Shown in pieces: positions 24,640-32,207 of a stretch of 33,663 bases of DNA. A program made the translations under genes and the position numbers. The stretch's first letter is position 1. Each line of letters opens with the position of its first letter. The notes under the pieces are model-generated. The model saw nothing but the letters and a program-made list of their open reading frames with translations, was not told the DNA's origin and did not search any database. Source of the stretch: Candidatus Omnitrophota bacterium (GTDB lineage: Bacteria; Omnitrophota; Gorgyraeia; Gygaellales; Profunditerraquicolaceae); the NCBI GenBank assembly GCA_030693145.1, contig JAUYBI010000054.1:1-33663 (forward strand), written 5' to 3'.

Positions 24640-25978
24640 CGCGCTGGTTAATGCTTTTAAGATTCCGGATTTAAAAAGGCGTTTAATTATTACCGGCGCT
24701 CTGATTGCGGTTTATCGGGTGGGTTGTTATATTCCTACCCCCGGCATTGACGGAGCAGCACTGGCGGATTTTTTTAACCGCATTTCTAAAACCCAAGGTG
24801 GTACGCTCTTTGGCATAATTAATATGTTTTCCGGTGGCGCTATGGAACGCTTAACTATCTTTGCCCTGGGGATCATGCCTTACATCTCCAGCTCGATTAT
24901 CATGCAATTACTTACGGCAGTTATACCGGCTTTTGAGAAAATGGCCAAAGAGGGTAAATCCGGATATGAGAAGATTAATCAAATTACGCGTTACGGGACA
25001 GTTTTACTTTCGGTGGTGCAATCCTACTTTATCGCTTTATGGCTTGAAAATCCGGCGCGTTTTGAAGGACTGCAGATTGTTATGCATCCGGGGTGGGGAT
25101 TTAGGATCTTAACGGTTCTAACTCTAACTACCGGAACAATCTTTATTATGTGGCTGGGTGAACAGATCCAGGAGCGAGGTATCGGCAACGGTATTTCTTT
25201 GGTCATTACCGCCGGTATTATTTCGCGGATTCCCACAGCGCTCAATCAACTTTGGGTTTTGATTTCACCTTTTGCCGCCAGCCGCAGGCAGATTCAGCCG
25301 GTTACCTTGTTAATTATGGCTGTTTTATTAGTGGCGGTAGTTTTCTCGGTAATTCTGATTACGCAGGGTTTAAGAAAGATACCGGTGCAGTATGCCCGGC
25401 GTATCGTGGGGCGTAAGATTTATGGCGGTCAAAGTACTTATATACCGCTGAAAGTAGATACTTCCGGAGTTATCGCCATTATCTTTGCCCAGTCAATTAT
25501 TTTGTTTCCGGCAACTCTGGCATCTTTTATTCCAAATCCGGGTTTTCAGCGTTTTGCTCAGAGTTTAATCCGGGGACAGGTTCTTTATTCGGTAGTCTAT
25601 GCTCTTTTGATAATTTTCTTTTGTTATTTTTATACCGCCATTGTTTTTAATCCGAATGATTTAGCCGAGAATATGAAAAAGTACGGGGGTTTTATTCCCG
25701 GAATTCGGCCCGGGGCACCCACGGCGGAATTTCTGGATTTTGTAATGACCAGGATTACTTTGGCGGGCGCAAGTTTTATTGCCATTATTGCTATTTTTCC
25801 GGACTTTATTATGGCTTGGTTAAAGGTGCCCTATCTGGTGGCCTCATTTTTCGGAGGGACCGGTGTTTTGATTATAGTCGGTGTGATGCTGGATACTTTA
25901 AAGCAGGTGGAATCACATTTATTGACACACCATTATGAAGGTTTTATTAAAAGTGGACAGATTAGAGGAAGAAGATAA
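24632..25978 (+). CDS. secY: Preprotein translocase channel subunit SecY
   Basis: The 448-residue membrane protein has about ten transmembrane segments. Conserved parts include RVGCYIPTPGID after TM1, the plug region with GGAMERLTIFALGIMPYISS, the cytosolic loop GLRKIPVQYARRIVGRK, and GTGVLIIVGVMLDTLKQVES near the end. It forms the SecYEG channel with SecE, encoded at the other end of the array. It overlaps rplO by 8 nt, and adk by one base. Confidence 0.98.
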   Translation: MFNALVNAFKIPDLKRRLIITGALIAVYRVGCYIPTPGIDGAALADFFNRISKTQGGTLFGIINMFSGGAMERLTIFALGIMPYISSSIIMQLLTAVIPAFEKMAKEGKSGYEKINQITRYGTVLLSVVQSYFIALWLENPARFEGLQIVMHPGWGFRILTVLTLTTGTIFIMWLGEQIQERGIGNGISLVITAGIISRIPTALNQLWVLISPFAASRRQIQPVTLLIMAVLLVAVVFSVILITQGLRKIPVQYARRIVGRKIYGGQSTYIPLKVDTSGVIAIIFAQSIILFPATLASFIPNPGFQRFAQSLIRGQVLYSVVYALLIIFFCYFYTAIVFNPNDLAENMKKYGGFIPGIRPGAPTAEFLDFVMTRITLAGASFIAIIAIFPDFIMAWLKVPYLVASFFGGTGVLIIVGVMLDTLKQVESHLLTHHYEGFIKSGQIRGRR

Positions 25979-26625
25979 TGTATTTGGTGCTTTTAGGCCC
26001 TCCGGGGGCAGGTAAGGGTACTCAGGCAAAAAGGCTGGCAGAAAAATTAGGAGTGCCGCATATTTCAACCGGGGATATTTTAAGGCAAAATGTTTTGCTG
26101 GATACGGATTTAGGCAGGCAGGCCAAAGGTATCATGGAAAAAGGATTGCTGGTGCCGGATGATTTAGTTGCCAAAATGCTTGATGAGCGTTTTAGTAATC
26201 CGGATATAAAAAAAGGTTTTATTTTAGATGGTTATCCCCGGACATTGGCTCAGGCCCATTCTTTAGATGCAATTTTGGCGTCCAAGGGTTTAGCCGTAGA
26301 TCTGGTTGTTTACCTGGACACTAGTGACCGGGTAATTATCAAGCGGCTTACGGGAAGATTAGTCTGTTCTAAGTGTGGAGCTAATTTCCATACTACGAAC
26401 ATGCCCCCTAAAGTAAAAGGTTTATGCGATAGCTGCCAGGGGCCTTTATATCAGCGTTCTGATGATAATGAAATAACGGTGGTCAAGCGCTTGGAAGTTT
26501 ATAAACAGCAAGTTGCTTCTTTGATAGAGTATTATAAAAAAGCAGAAAAACTACATAGCTTGAACGCAGATTTGGAAGCGAAAGTGGTTTTGCAGCAGAT
26601 TATTGAGTTAAGCGCCAAAGTTTAA
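25978..26625 (+). CDS. adk: Adenylate kinase with zinc-binding LID
   Basis: The 215-residue enzyme interconverts ATP plus AMP and two ADP. The P-loop GPPGAGKGT is at 7-15 and the AMP-binding DGYPRT at 84-89. The LID contains C130-x2-C133 and C150-x2-C153, the structural zinc form seen in Gram-positives and many other phyla. The order secY-adk-map-infA-rpmJ is widely conserved. It overlaps secY by one base and is immediately followed by map. Confidence 0.97.
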   Translation: MYLVLLGPPGAGKGTQAKRLAEKLGVPHISTGDILRQNVLLDTDLGRQAKGIMEKGLLVPDDLVAKMLDERFSNPDIKKGFILDGYPRTLAQAHSLDAILASKGLAVDLVVYLDTSDRVIIKRLTGRLVCSKCGANFHTTNMPPKVKGLCDSCQGPLYQRSDDNEITVVKRLEVYKQQVASLIEYYKKAEKLHSLNADLEAKVVLQQIIELSAKV

Positions 26626-27375
26626 ATGATTCTCCTGAAGTCGCAAAAAGATTTAACTATGCTTAAGCGTTCAGGAGTTATTTTGGCTTTTGTGATGCAA
26701 AAATTGCAAGCTGCCTTGCGGCCGGGAATGACTACTCTGGATATTGATTTTTTGAGCGCGGAGTTAATTCGTAAAGAAAAGGCGTTGGCAGCTTTTAAAG
26801 GTTATAAAGGTTTTCCGGGGACAGCTTGCGTTTCGGTGAATGAAGAGATTGTCCATGGTATTCCGGGTTCAAGAGTAATTTTAGAAGGGGATATCGTAAG
26901 CATAGATTTAGGAGTAAATTACGAGGGTTTTTTTTCGGATATGGCAGTGACTTTACCGGTAGGTAAAGTAGATGTTGACAGGTTAAAATTAATTGCCGTA
27001 GCCAAACAGTCTTTAGATATCGGGATCAAACAGGCGCAAGTTGGAAATTATTTAACTGATATTTCTCATAGCATTCAAAGTTTTGTAGAGGCACAGGGTT
27101 TTTCAGTAGTCCGGCAGTTTGTGGGGCATGGGATCGGTATTGCCTTACATGAGGAACCGGAAATTCCTAATTTTGGCAGGCCGGGTTTAGGGCCGCTTTT
27201 AAAAAACGGAATGGTTTTAGCTATTGAACCCATGATTAATCTTGGTAGTTGGGAGTGTGAAGTTATGGCGAATGGCTGGACGGCGGTGACTAAGGATGGT
27301 GCTCCCTCAGCGCATTTTGAACACACGGTTGCGGTTACGGATAAAGGGCCGCTAATATTAACTAAATTAAATTAA
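26626..27375 (+). CDS. map: Methionine aminopeptidase, type I
   Basis: The 249-residue enzyme removes the N-terminal methionine from nascent proteins. The dinuclear metal ligands are visible: D94, D105, H168, E201 and E232, with the catalytic-site H77 in VHGIP. There is no N-terminal zinc finger, so this is the plain bacterial type Ia form. The ATG directly follows the adk stop codon. Confidence 0.97.
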   Translation: MILLKSQKDLTMLKRSGVILAFVMQKLQAALRPGMTTLDIDFLSAELIRKEKALAAFKGYKGFPGTACVSVNEEIVHGIPGSRVILEGDIVSIDLGVNYEGFFSDMAVTLPVGKVDVDRLKLIAVAKQSLDIGIKQAQVGNYLTDISHSIQSFVEAQGFSVVRQFVGHGIGIALHEEPEIPNFGRPGLGPLLKNGMVLAIEPMINLGSWECEVMANGWTAVTKDGAPSAHFEHTVAVTDKGPLILTKLN

Positions 27376-27385
27376 CGCTGATTAA

Positions 27386-27604
27386 ATGGCAAAAGAAGAA
27401 TTAATTGAAACAGAAGGAAAAATTATTGAGGCATTGCCTAATGCCATGTTTAAGGTCCAGCTTGAAAATGGGCATGTAGTATTGGCGCATGTTTCAGGAA
27501 AGATGCGCATGAATTTTATTAGGATTATTCCGGGTGATAAAGTTAAATTAGAACTTTCTCCTTATGATTTAAGCCGAGGGAGAATTACTTTTCGGGTGAG
27601 ATAA
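27386..27604 (+). CDS. infA: Translation initiation factor IF-1
   Basis: The 72-residue OB-fold protein matches the usual IF-1 length and sequence: [40 protein letters not shown] and [15 protein letters not shown]. It binds the 30S A site during initiation. It lies between map and rpmJ, with 1 nt to the latter. Confidence 0.98.
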   Translation: MAKEELIETEGKIIEALPNAMFKVQLENGHVVLAHVSGKMRMNFIRIIPGDKVKLELSPYDLSRGRITFRVR

Positions 27605-27605
27605 A

Positions 27606-27719
27606 ATGAAAGTAAAAGCTTCGATTCGAAAAATTTGTGATAAGTGTAAAATAATCAAAAGAAGAGGGGTGGTGCGGGTTATTTGCGTTACCGCTAAACA
27701 TAAACAGAGACAAGGTTAA
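27606..27719 (+). CDS. rpmJ: Large ribosomal subunit protein bL36
   Basis: The 37-residue protein starts [20 protein letters not shown] and has the zinc ligands C11, C14, C27 and H32, making it the zinc-binding (C+) form. It is one of the smallest ribosomal proteins and is easily missed by gene finders. It lies in its standard place between infA and rpsM, 1 nt after infA. Confidence 0.97.
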   Translation: MKVKASIRKICDKCKIIKRRGVVRVICVTAKHKQRQG

Positions 27720-27729
27720 ATTATTTTTT

Positions 27730-27751
27730 AAGCCTGCTTGATGGCAGGCAG
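27730..27751. repeat. Palindromic repeat family F, copy 2 (upstream of rpsM)
   Basis: GCCTGC (27732-27737) and GCAGGC (27744-27749) form a small stem. The 22 nt match 484-505 except for two C-to-T changes at the loop edge. The AAAGAG that follows acts as a weak Shine-Dalgarno for rpsM. Confidence 0.6.
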
Positions 27752-27760
27752 AAAGAGATT

Positions 27761-28168
27761 ATGCCAAGAATTATCGGTGTGGATATACCTAAAGAAAAAA
27801 GAATTGAGATTGCGCTTACTTATTTATATGGGATAGGCCGGTCTCTGTCTAATGTTGTACTTAAAGAGGCTGGGATTAATCCGGATAAGCGGGCCAAAGA
27901 TTTAAGCGAAGAAGAAGTTTCGCGGATTACTCAAATCCTGCAAAAAGGGCCTTTGAGGATTGAGGGTGACCTGCGGCGTGATATAGCTCAGAATATTAAG
28001 CGCCTGATGGATATTGGTTCTTGGAGAGGAATGCGGCATAAAAAAGGCCTGCCGGTTAGGGGGCAGCGTACACGTACAAATGCGCGCACTAGAAAAGGAA
28101 AAAAGAGAACAAATCAAGCGCCAATCAAAAAAGCTGAAGCGCCAAAAGCCAAGGCTCCAGCAAAATAA
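27761..28168 (+). CDS. rpsM: Small ribosomal subunit protein uS13
   Basis: The 135-residue protein starts [20 protein letters not shown] and contains the helix-two-turn-helix [16 protein letters not shown] and the C-terminal [20 protein letters not shown]. It contacts the 50S and the P-site tRNA. The last 20 residues are an Ala-, Lys- and Pro-rich tail slightly longer than in E. coli. A family C repeat occupies the gap to rpsK. Confidence 0.96.
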   Translation: MPRIIGVDIPKEKRIEIALTYLYGIGRSLSNVVLKEAGINPDKRAKDLSEEEVSRITQILQKGPLRIEGDLRRDIAQNIKRLMDIGSWRGMRHKKGLPVRGQRTRTNARTRKGKKRTNQAPIKKAEAPKAKAPAK

Positions 28169-28188
28169 GATATCGGTGTTAGTTCGCT

Positions 28189-28251
28189 TCCCCTCGCGGG
28201 AGCTCGGGGTCATTTTTCCCCAAGCGCCGGAGGCTGGGGAAAAATGAGGAG
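28189..28251 (+). repeat. Palindromic repeat family C, copy 2; supplies the rpsK Shine-Dalgarno
   Basis: A near-identical copy of 3205-3269. The perfect stem is TCATTTTTCCCC (28210-28221) with GGGGAAAAATGA (28236-28247), and GGAG follows (28248-28251), 12 nt before the rpsK ATG. That spacing is longer than at the other two copies. The preceding CGGTGTT (28174-28180) also occurs before copy 1, so the element may extend about 15 nt further left. Confidence 0.75.
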
Positions 28252-28263
28252 ATATAAAATAAA

Positions 28264-28653
28264 ATGGCAACAAAAGAAAAGGCAAAAAAGAAAAAAATCG
28301 CTCGGGGTGTAACCAGTGGAATTGCGCATATTCAGGCAAGTTTTAATAATACGATCATTACGATAACCGATAAACAAGGTAATGTATTAGCCTGGAGCGC
28401 TCCGGGTTCCGTCGGTTACAGCGGTTCTAAAAAATCTACCCCTTTTGCCGCTCAAGTGGCAGCTACTGATGCTGCGCGTAAGGCTAAAGAGGTGGGGGTT
28501 AAAGAATTGGAAGTTTATGTGAAGGGCCCGGGTTTTGGCAGAGAGTCAGCAATCCGCGCGCTTCAGGCAGCGGGTTTGGTGGTAACTTTAATTAAGGATG
28601 TAACGCCCATTCCTCATAACGGTTGCCGTCCTAAGAAGAAAAGGAGAGTCTAA
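28264..28653 (+). CDS. rpsK: Small ribosomal subunit protein uS11
   Basis: The 129-residue protein includes the uS11 core [20 protein letters not shown] and ends with the signature [20 protein letters not shown]. It forms part of the 30S platform by the E site. The ATG is preceded by a GAGGAG from a repeat. rpsD follows after 3 nt. Confidence 0.97.
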   Translation: MATKEKAKKKKIARGVTSGIAHIQASFNNTIITITDKQGNVLAWSAPGSVGYSGSKKSTPFAAQVAATDAARKAKEVGVKELEVYVKGPGFGRESAIRALQAAGLVVTLIKDVTPIPHNGCRPKKKRRV

Positions 28654-28656
28654 TTT

Positions 28657-29286
28657 ATGGGCCGCTATATTGGTGCAGTTTGCAGATTATGCCGTAGACA
28701 AGGCGAGAAGCTGTTTTTAAAAGGGACTAAATGTCAGACTGAAAAATGCGCAGCAGCTAAAAGAGCGTATCCGCCGGGCCAGCATGGACAGGGCCGCAGA
28801 CAGAAGCTCTCTAATTACGGAGTACAGTTAAAAGAAAAACAAAAGGTTAAAAGAATTTACGGGGTGCTGGAAAGACAGTTCCGTAAATATTTTAAAATTG
28901 CCTCTAAGACTAAGGGGGTAACCGGTAAGGTGCTCTTACAATTATTAGAGCGCAGGCTCGATAATGTGGTTTTTCGTATGGGGCTGGGTATTTCACGTTC
29001 ACAGGCACGCCAGATTGTCAGGCATAATTTGATCGCGGTTAATTCCCGGCGGGTTAATATTCCATCGTATTCGGTGGATAAGGACGATGTGATTGAAATT
29101 AAGGCTAAGGATAAGGTTAAGATCAAGATTAAGGATAATCTGGAGCTCTCTAAGGATAGGACCGTCCCCAGTTGGCTGGAATTTAGCGCCGCGGAAATGA
29201 AGGGGAAGGTTTTGAGGCTTCCGGAGAAAACCGATATTCAGCAACCGATACAAGAGCAGTTGATCGTTGAGTTATATTCCAAGTAG
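28657..29286 (+). CDS. rpsD: Small ribosomal subunit protein uS4, zinc-binding form
   Basis: The 209-residue protein has an N-terminal zinc site, C9, C12, C26 and C31 (CRLCRRQ and KCQTEKC), then the S4 RNA-binding domain with RRLDNVVFRMGLGISRSQAR and QIVRHNLIAVNSRRVNIPSY. uS4 starts 30S assembly and affects decoding accuracy; in enterobacteria it represses the alpha operon. The gap to rpoA carries a family D double hairpin. Confidence 0.97.
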   Translation: MGRYIGAVCRLCRRQGEKLFLKGTKCQTEKCAAAKRAYPPGQHGQGRRQKLSNYGVQLKEKQKVKRIYGVLERQFRKYFKIASKTKGVTGKVLLQLLERRLDNVVFRMGLGISRSQARQIVRHNLIAVNSRRVNIPSYSVDKDDVIEIKAKDKVKIKIKDNLELSKDRTVPSWLEFSAAEMKGKVLRLPEKTDIQQPIQEQLIVELYSK

Positions 29287-29303
29287 TAATTATTAAGGGA
29301 TGC

Positions 29304-29369
29304 TCCCGCCTCATATTTATTCGGCGGGATAAATTCGTCCGCCACTAAATCAATGGCGGACTCATTTAA
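29304..29369 (+). repeat. Double-hairpin repeat family D, copy 2 (upstream of rpoA)
   Basis: The first hairpin is CCCGCC (29305-29310) with GGCGGG (29323-29328), then ATAAATTC as in copy 1. The second is a perfect 8-bp stem, GTCCGCCA (29337-29344) with TGGCGGAC (29354-29361), followed by TCATTTAA. A misleading ATG (29353-29355) in frame with rpoA begins at the edge of the second stem. Confidence 0.65.
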
Positions 29370-29379
29370 GGGGGGAAAG

Positions 29380-30372
29380 ATGGGAATAAAATGGAGAGAT
29401 TTTCAGTTTCCTAAAAAGCTTGAATGTGACGAGTCAACCTATACTGATACTTACGGAAAGTTCCAGGCGGCTCCTTTTGAAAGAGGATATGGCGTAACTT
29501 TGGGCAATTCTTTAAGAAGGGTCCTGCTTTCTTCTATCGAGGGTAGTGCGGTTACCGCGATTAAAATTGCCGGAATCTCTCATGAGTTCTCGACTATCCC
29601 CGGTATTCTGGAGGATGTCCCGGAACTTATTTTGAATATTAAAAGTATAGTTTTAAATTCTCATTCCAAGATTCCTAAAACAATTTATCTAAAAGCGGAT
29701 AAGAAGGGCATCATTAAAGCTAAGGATATCCAGGCAGATGAGACAATTGAGATCATTAATCCCGAATTGCATATTGCCACGCTTACTAAAGATACCAAGC
29801 TGAATATTGAGATGGAGGTAGCGCGCGGCCGGGGTTATGTCGCCGGCGAGTTGAATAAAAGAGAAGATAAAGCTGCCGGTTTTATTGCCATCGATTCAAT
29901 ATTTACACCGATTAAGAAGATTAATTATTTTGTGGAGAATACCCGTGTAGGCCAGCGTACGGATTATGATAAGTTGATCCTTGAAATTTGGACCAATGGC
30001 AGCATTAATCCTAAAGATGCCTTGCTTTATGGCTCTAATATTCTGCAAAGGCATTTGGATATCTTCGTAAGTTTTGGCCAGCTACCTGAGGATATCGTAG
30101 AAGAAGAACCGGAAATGACCAAGGAAGATGCAGCCTTATATGAGAAATTAAAGCTGCCGATTTCGGAGCTTGAACTTTCAGTCAGAAGTTCCAATTGTTT
30201 AAGGGAAGCAGGGATTAAGACGATTGCCGACTTAGTTAAGAGAAGCGAAGAGGAGATGCTTAACTTTAAGAACTTTGGTAAAAAATCTCTTACCGAGATT
30301 CAGGAGCTCCTGGTGGGCATGGGAGTTACTTTAGGAATGCAGGTTGATCCTAAGAAAATAAAGAAGGGTTAA
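29380..30372 (+). CDS. rpoA: DNA-directed RNA polymerase subunit alpha
   Basis: The 330-residue alpha subunit starts MGIKWRDFQFPKKLE. The N-terminal dimerisation domain contains FERGYGVTLGNSLRRVLLSS, and the C-terminal domain has VRSSNCLREAGI, which keeps the arginine that contacts UP elements, and NFGKKSLTEIQELL. I chose the ATG at 29380 because AAGGGGGG lies just upstream; an in-frame ATG at 29353 lies in a repeat and would add nine residues. rplQ follows after 15 nt. Confidence 0.97.
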   Translation: MGIKWRDFQFPKKLECDESTYTDTYGKFQAAPFERGYGVTLGNSLRRVLLSSIEGSAVTAIKIAGISHEFSTIPGILEDVPELILNIKSIVLNSHSKIPKTIYLKADKKGIIKAKDIQADETIEIINPELHIATLTKDTKLNIEMEVARGRGYVAGELNKREDKAAGFIAIDSIFTPIKKINYFVENTRVGQRTDYDKLILEIWTNGSINPKDALLYGSNILQRHLDIFVSFGQLPEDIVEEEPEMTKEDAALYEKLKLPISELELSVRSSNCLREAGIKTIADLVKRSEEEMLNFKNFGKKSLTEIQELLVGMGVTLGMQVDPKKIKKG

Positions 30373-30387
30373 CGGAGGCTTAGTAAA

Positions 30388-30957
30388 ATGAGACACGCAA
30401 AGAAAAGGCTGCAATTAAGTCGTTTTTCTAGTTGGCATGATGCAACGATCAGGAGTTTGGCTAGGAATATGGTCATCTGCCAAAGTATTAAAACTACTTT
30501 AACTAGGGCTAAAGCCAGTAAGCAGATGATTGAAAAACTCATAACTTTGGGTAAGAAAAATACGCTTTTTGCCCGCAGGCAAGCGCAAAAAGTTTTGGGT
30601 GAGCATAAGTTAGTGAATCTGCTTTTTAATGAAATTGCGCCGCGTTTTGCCAAACGCAGTAGTGGTTTTACCAGGATTATCGGTTTAGGTAAGCGCCGCG
30701 GGGATAATGCCGAAATGGTTATTTTTGAGCTTACCGAATTAAAGATTAAAGAAGCCAAGAAATCAAAGCCGGCTAAGGAAGCAAAACCGCAAGCAGTTGT
30801 CGAGGATATTGAGACTGGCGAGAGTAAATCTTTACCGGAACCCAAAAAGGAATCCAAGATAACGGTTAAAGATAAACCGATTGACGAAAAAAAGCCGCAG
30901 AAGAAGTTTATGGGCGGCTTAAGGACGATATTTAAGAAGAAAAGTGATTCTTTATAA
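30388..30957 (+). CDS. rplQ: Large ribosomal subunit protein bL17 with long C-terminal tail
   Basis: Residues 1-118 are a standard bL17, with RHAKKRLQLSRFSSWHDATI, KTTLTRAKASKQMIEKLITL and FTRIIGLGKRRGDNAEMVIF. About 70 further residues form a Lys-, Glu- and Pro-rich tail ending in MGGLRTIFKKKSDSL, a possible amphipathic end. Variable bL17 tails exist in several phyla. A GGAGG Shine-Dalgarno overlaps the end of rpoA. This is the last gene of the ribosomal array. Confidence 0.96.
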   Translation: MRHAKKRLQLSRFSSWHDATIRSLARNMVICQSIKTTLTRAKASKQMIEKLITLGKKNTLFARRQAQKVLGEHKLVNLLFNEIAPRFAKRSSGFTRIIGLGKRRGDNAEMVIFELTELKIKEAKKSKPAKEAKPQAVVEDIETGESKSLPEPKKESKITVKDKPIDEKKPQKKFMGGLRTIFKKKSDSL

Positions 30958-30960
30958 ATT

Positions 30961-31008
30961 CACCCCGTTAGAAGTGACACCCCGTGTCACGGGACTTCTA
31001 ACGGGGTA
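30961..31008 (+). repeat. Covarying hairpin family E, copy 2 (between rplQ and the aminotransferase)
   Basis: The outer stem is ACCCCGTTAGAAGT (30962-30975) with ACTTCTAACGGGGT (30994-31007), 14 bp and perfect. The inner stem is GACAC (30976-30980) with GTGTC (30984-30988) around CCC, with a five-base joint ACGGG. The fold is the same as at 22658-22701. It sits where the ribosomal transcript might end, but AAAGAAAAAC follows rather than a U-tract. Confidence 0.75.
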
Positions 31009-31021
31009 AAGAAAAACTTTT

Positions 31022-32203
31022 ATGAAAATAGATACAAGGCTTGCTGAGCGCCTGAAAAAAATAAATCCATCTTCAACATTAGCAATCACCTCTAAAGCCA
31101 AAAAGCTTAAAAGCGCAGGTAAGGATATTATTAATTTTGCCGCCGGGGAGCCGGATTTTGATACCCCTGATTTTATCAAGGAGGCGGCAATTCAGGCAAT
31201 TCAGTCAGGATTTACCAAGTATACTCCTACCACCGGCACCGCGGAATTAAAAAAGCTCATTTGTCAGAAATTTAAAAAAGATAATTCTTTAGAATACGCG
31301 CCCGACCAAATTATTGTTTCTAACGGGGCAAAGCATAGTATTTATAATGTGCTGATGGTGCTCGCCAACCGCTCTGATGAGGTGCTCATTCCCTTGCCCT
31401 ACTGGGTGAGCTATCCGGAGATGGTTAACCTTTGTGAGGCAATCCCGCGTTTTATCAAGACAACTGCGGCAAATAATTTTAAAATCTCCGTTAAAGACCT
31501 GCTCAGGCAGATTACTCCTAAAACTAAAATTTTGATTCTGAATAGTCCGTCAAACCCCACGGGTTCGGTTTACAATAAAGAGGAATTATCCGGAATTGCT
31601 AAAATCTGTGTAGAGAAAAATATCTTTGTGATCAGTGATGAGATTTATGAAAAGATTACCTTTGACGGCTTAAAACATGAATCCATTGCCAGTTTTAATA
31701 AAGATATCTATGCTTTAACGATCACGGTTAATGGTTTATCCAAGAGCCATTCGATGACCGGTTGGCGTATCGGCTATCTTGGCGCTCCCCCTGACGTAGC
31801 GGCCGCTATTTCAAACCTGCAGGATCATTCAACCTCTTGTCCTAATTCTATCGCCCAGAAAGCAGCCGAGGCTGCCTTAAGCGCCCCGGATGATTTTTCG
31901 AATAAATTGCGCCAGGAATTTTCCAAACGCCGAGATTATTTAGCCGCCAGGATTAAGGGGATTAAGGGTTTGGGTTTCTGCCTGCCGCAGGGAGCATTTT
32001 ATATGTTTTGCAATATTTCTAAAACCGGCTTGGATGCAATGACTTTTGCCAAGAGATTACTGGAGGAAGAGTATGTTAGCCTTATTCCGGGCAGCGCCTT
32101 TGGAATGGATGATCATATCCGAATAAGTTTTGCCACCAGTATGGATGAATTGGAAAAAGGAATGGATAGAATACAGAAATGGATAGTTAAAATCAATAGT
32201 TAG
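31022..32203 (+). CDS. PLP-dependent aspartate aminotransferase (class I, AspB type)
   Basis: The 393-residue protein has the class I fold-type I motifs. These are INFAAGEPDFDTPDF near residues 37-51, N174-x-P-S-N-P-T-G ending at G181, D206 and Y209 in SDEIYEK, and the PLP lysine K241 in LSKSHSMTGWRIGY. The expected reaction is aspartate plus 2-oxoglutarate to oxaloacetate plus glutamate. Related enzymes accept other substrates, such as prephenate, so the exact donor is uncertain. It is separated from rplQ by a family E hairpin and is 4 nt from leuC, with which it is probably co-transcribed. Confidence 0.9.
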   Translation: MKIDTRLAERLKKINPSSTLAITSKAKKLKSAGKDIINFAAGEPDFDTPDFIKEAAIQAIQSGFTKYTPTTGTAELKKLICQKFKKDNSLEYAPDQIIVSNGAKHSIYNVLMVLANRSDEVLIPLPYWVSYPEMVNLCEAIPRFIKTTAANNFKISVKDLLRQITPKTKILILNSPSNPTGSVYNKEELSGIAKICVEKNIFVISDEIYEKITFDGLKHESIASFNKDIYALTITVNGLSKSHSMTGWRIGYLGAPPDVAAAISNLQDHSTSCPNSIAQKAAEAALSAPDDFSNKLRQEFSKRRDYLAARIKGIKGLGFCLPQGAFYMFCNISKTGLDAMTFAKRLLEEEYVSLIPGSAFGMDDHIRISFATSMDELEKGMDRIQKWIVKINS

Positions 32204-32207
32204 AAAG

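Noticed and set aside
30961-31021. Intrinsic terminator after rplQ
   Set aside because: The hairpin is strong, but the following bases are TAAAGAAAAAC, not a U-tract, and an equivalent hairpin lies inside the array before rplF.
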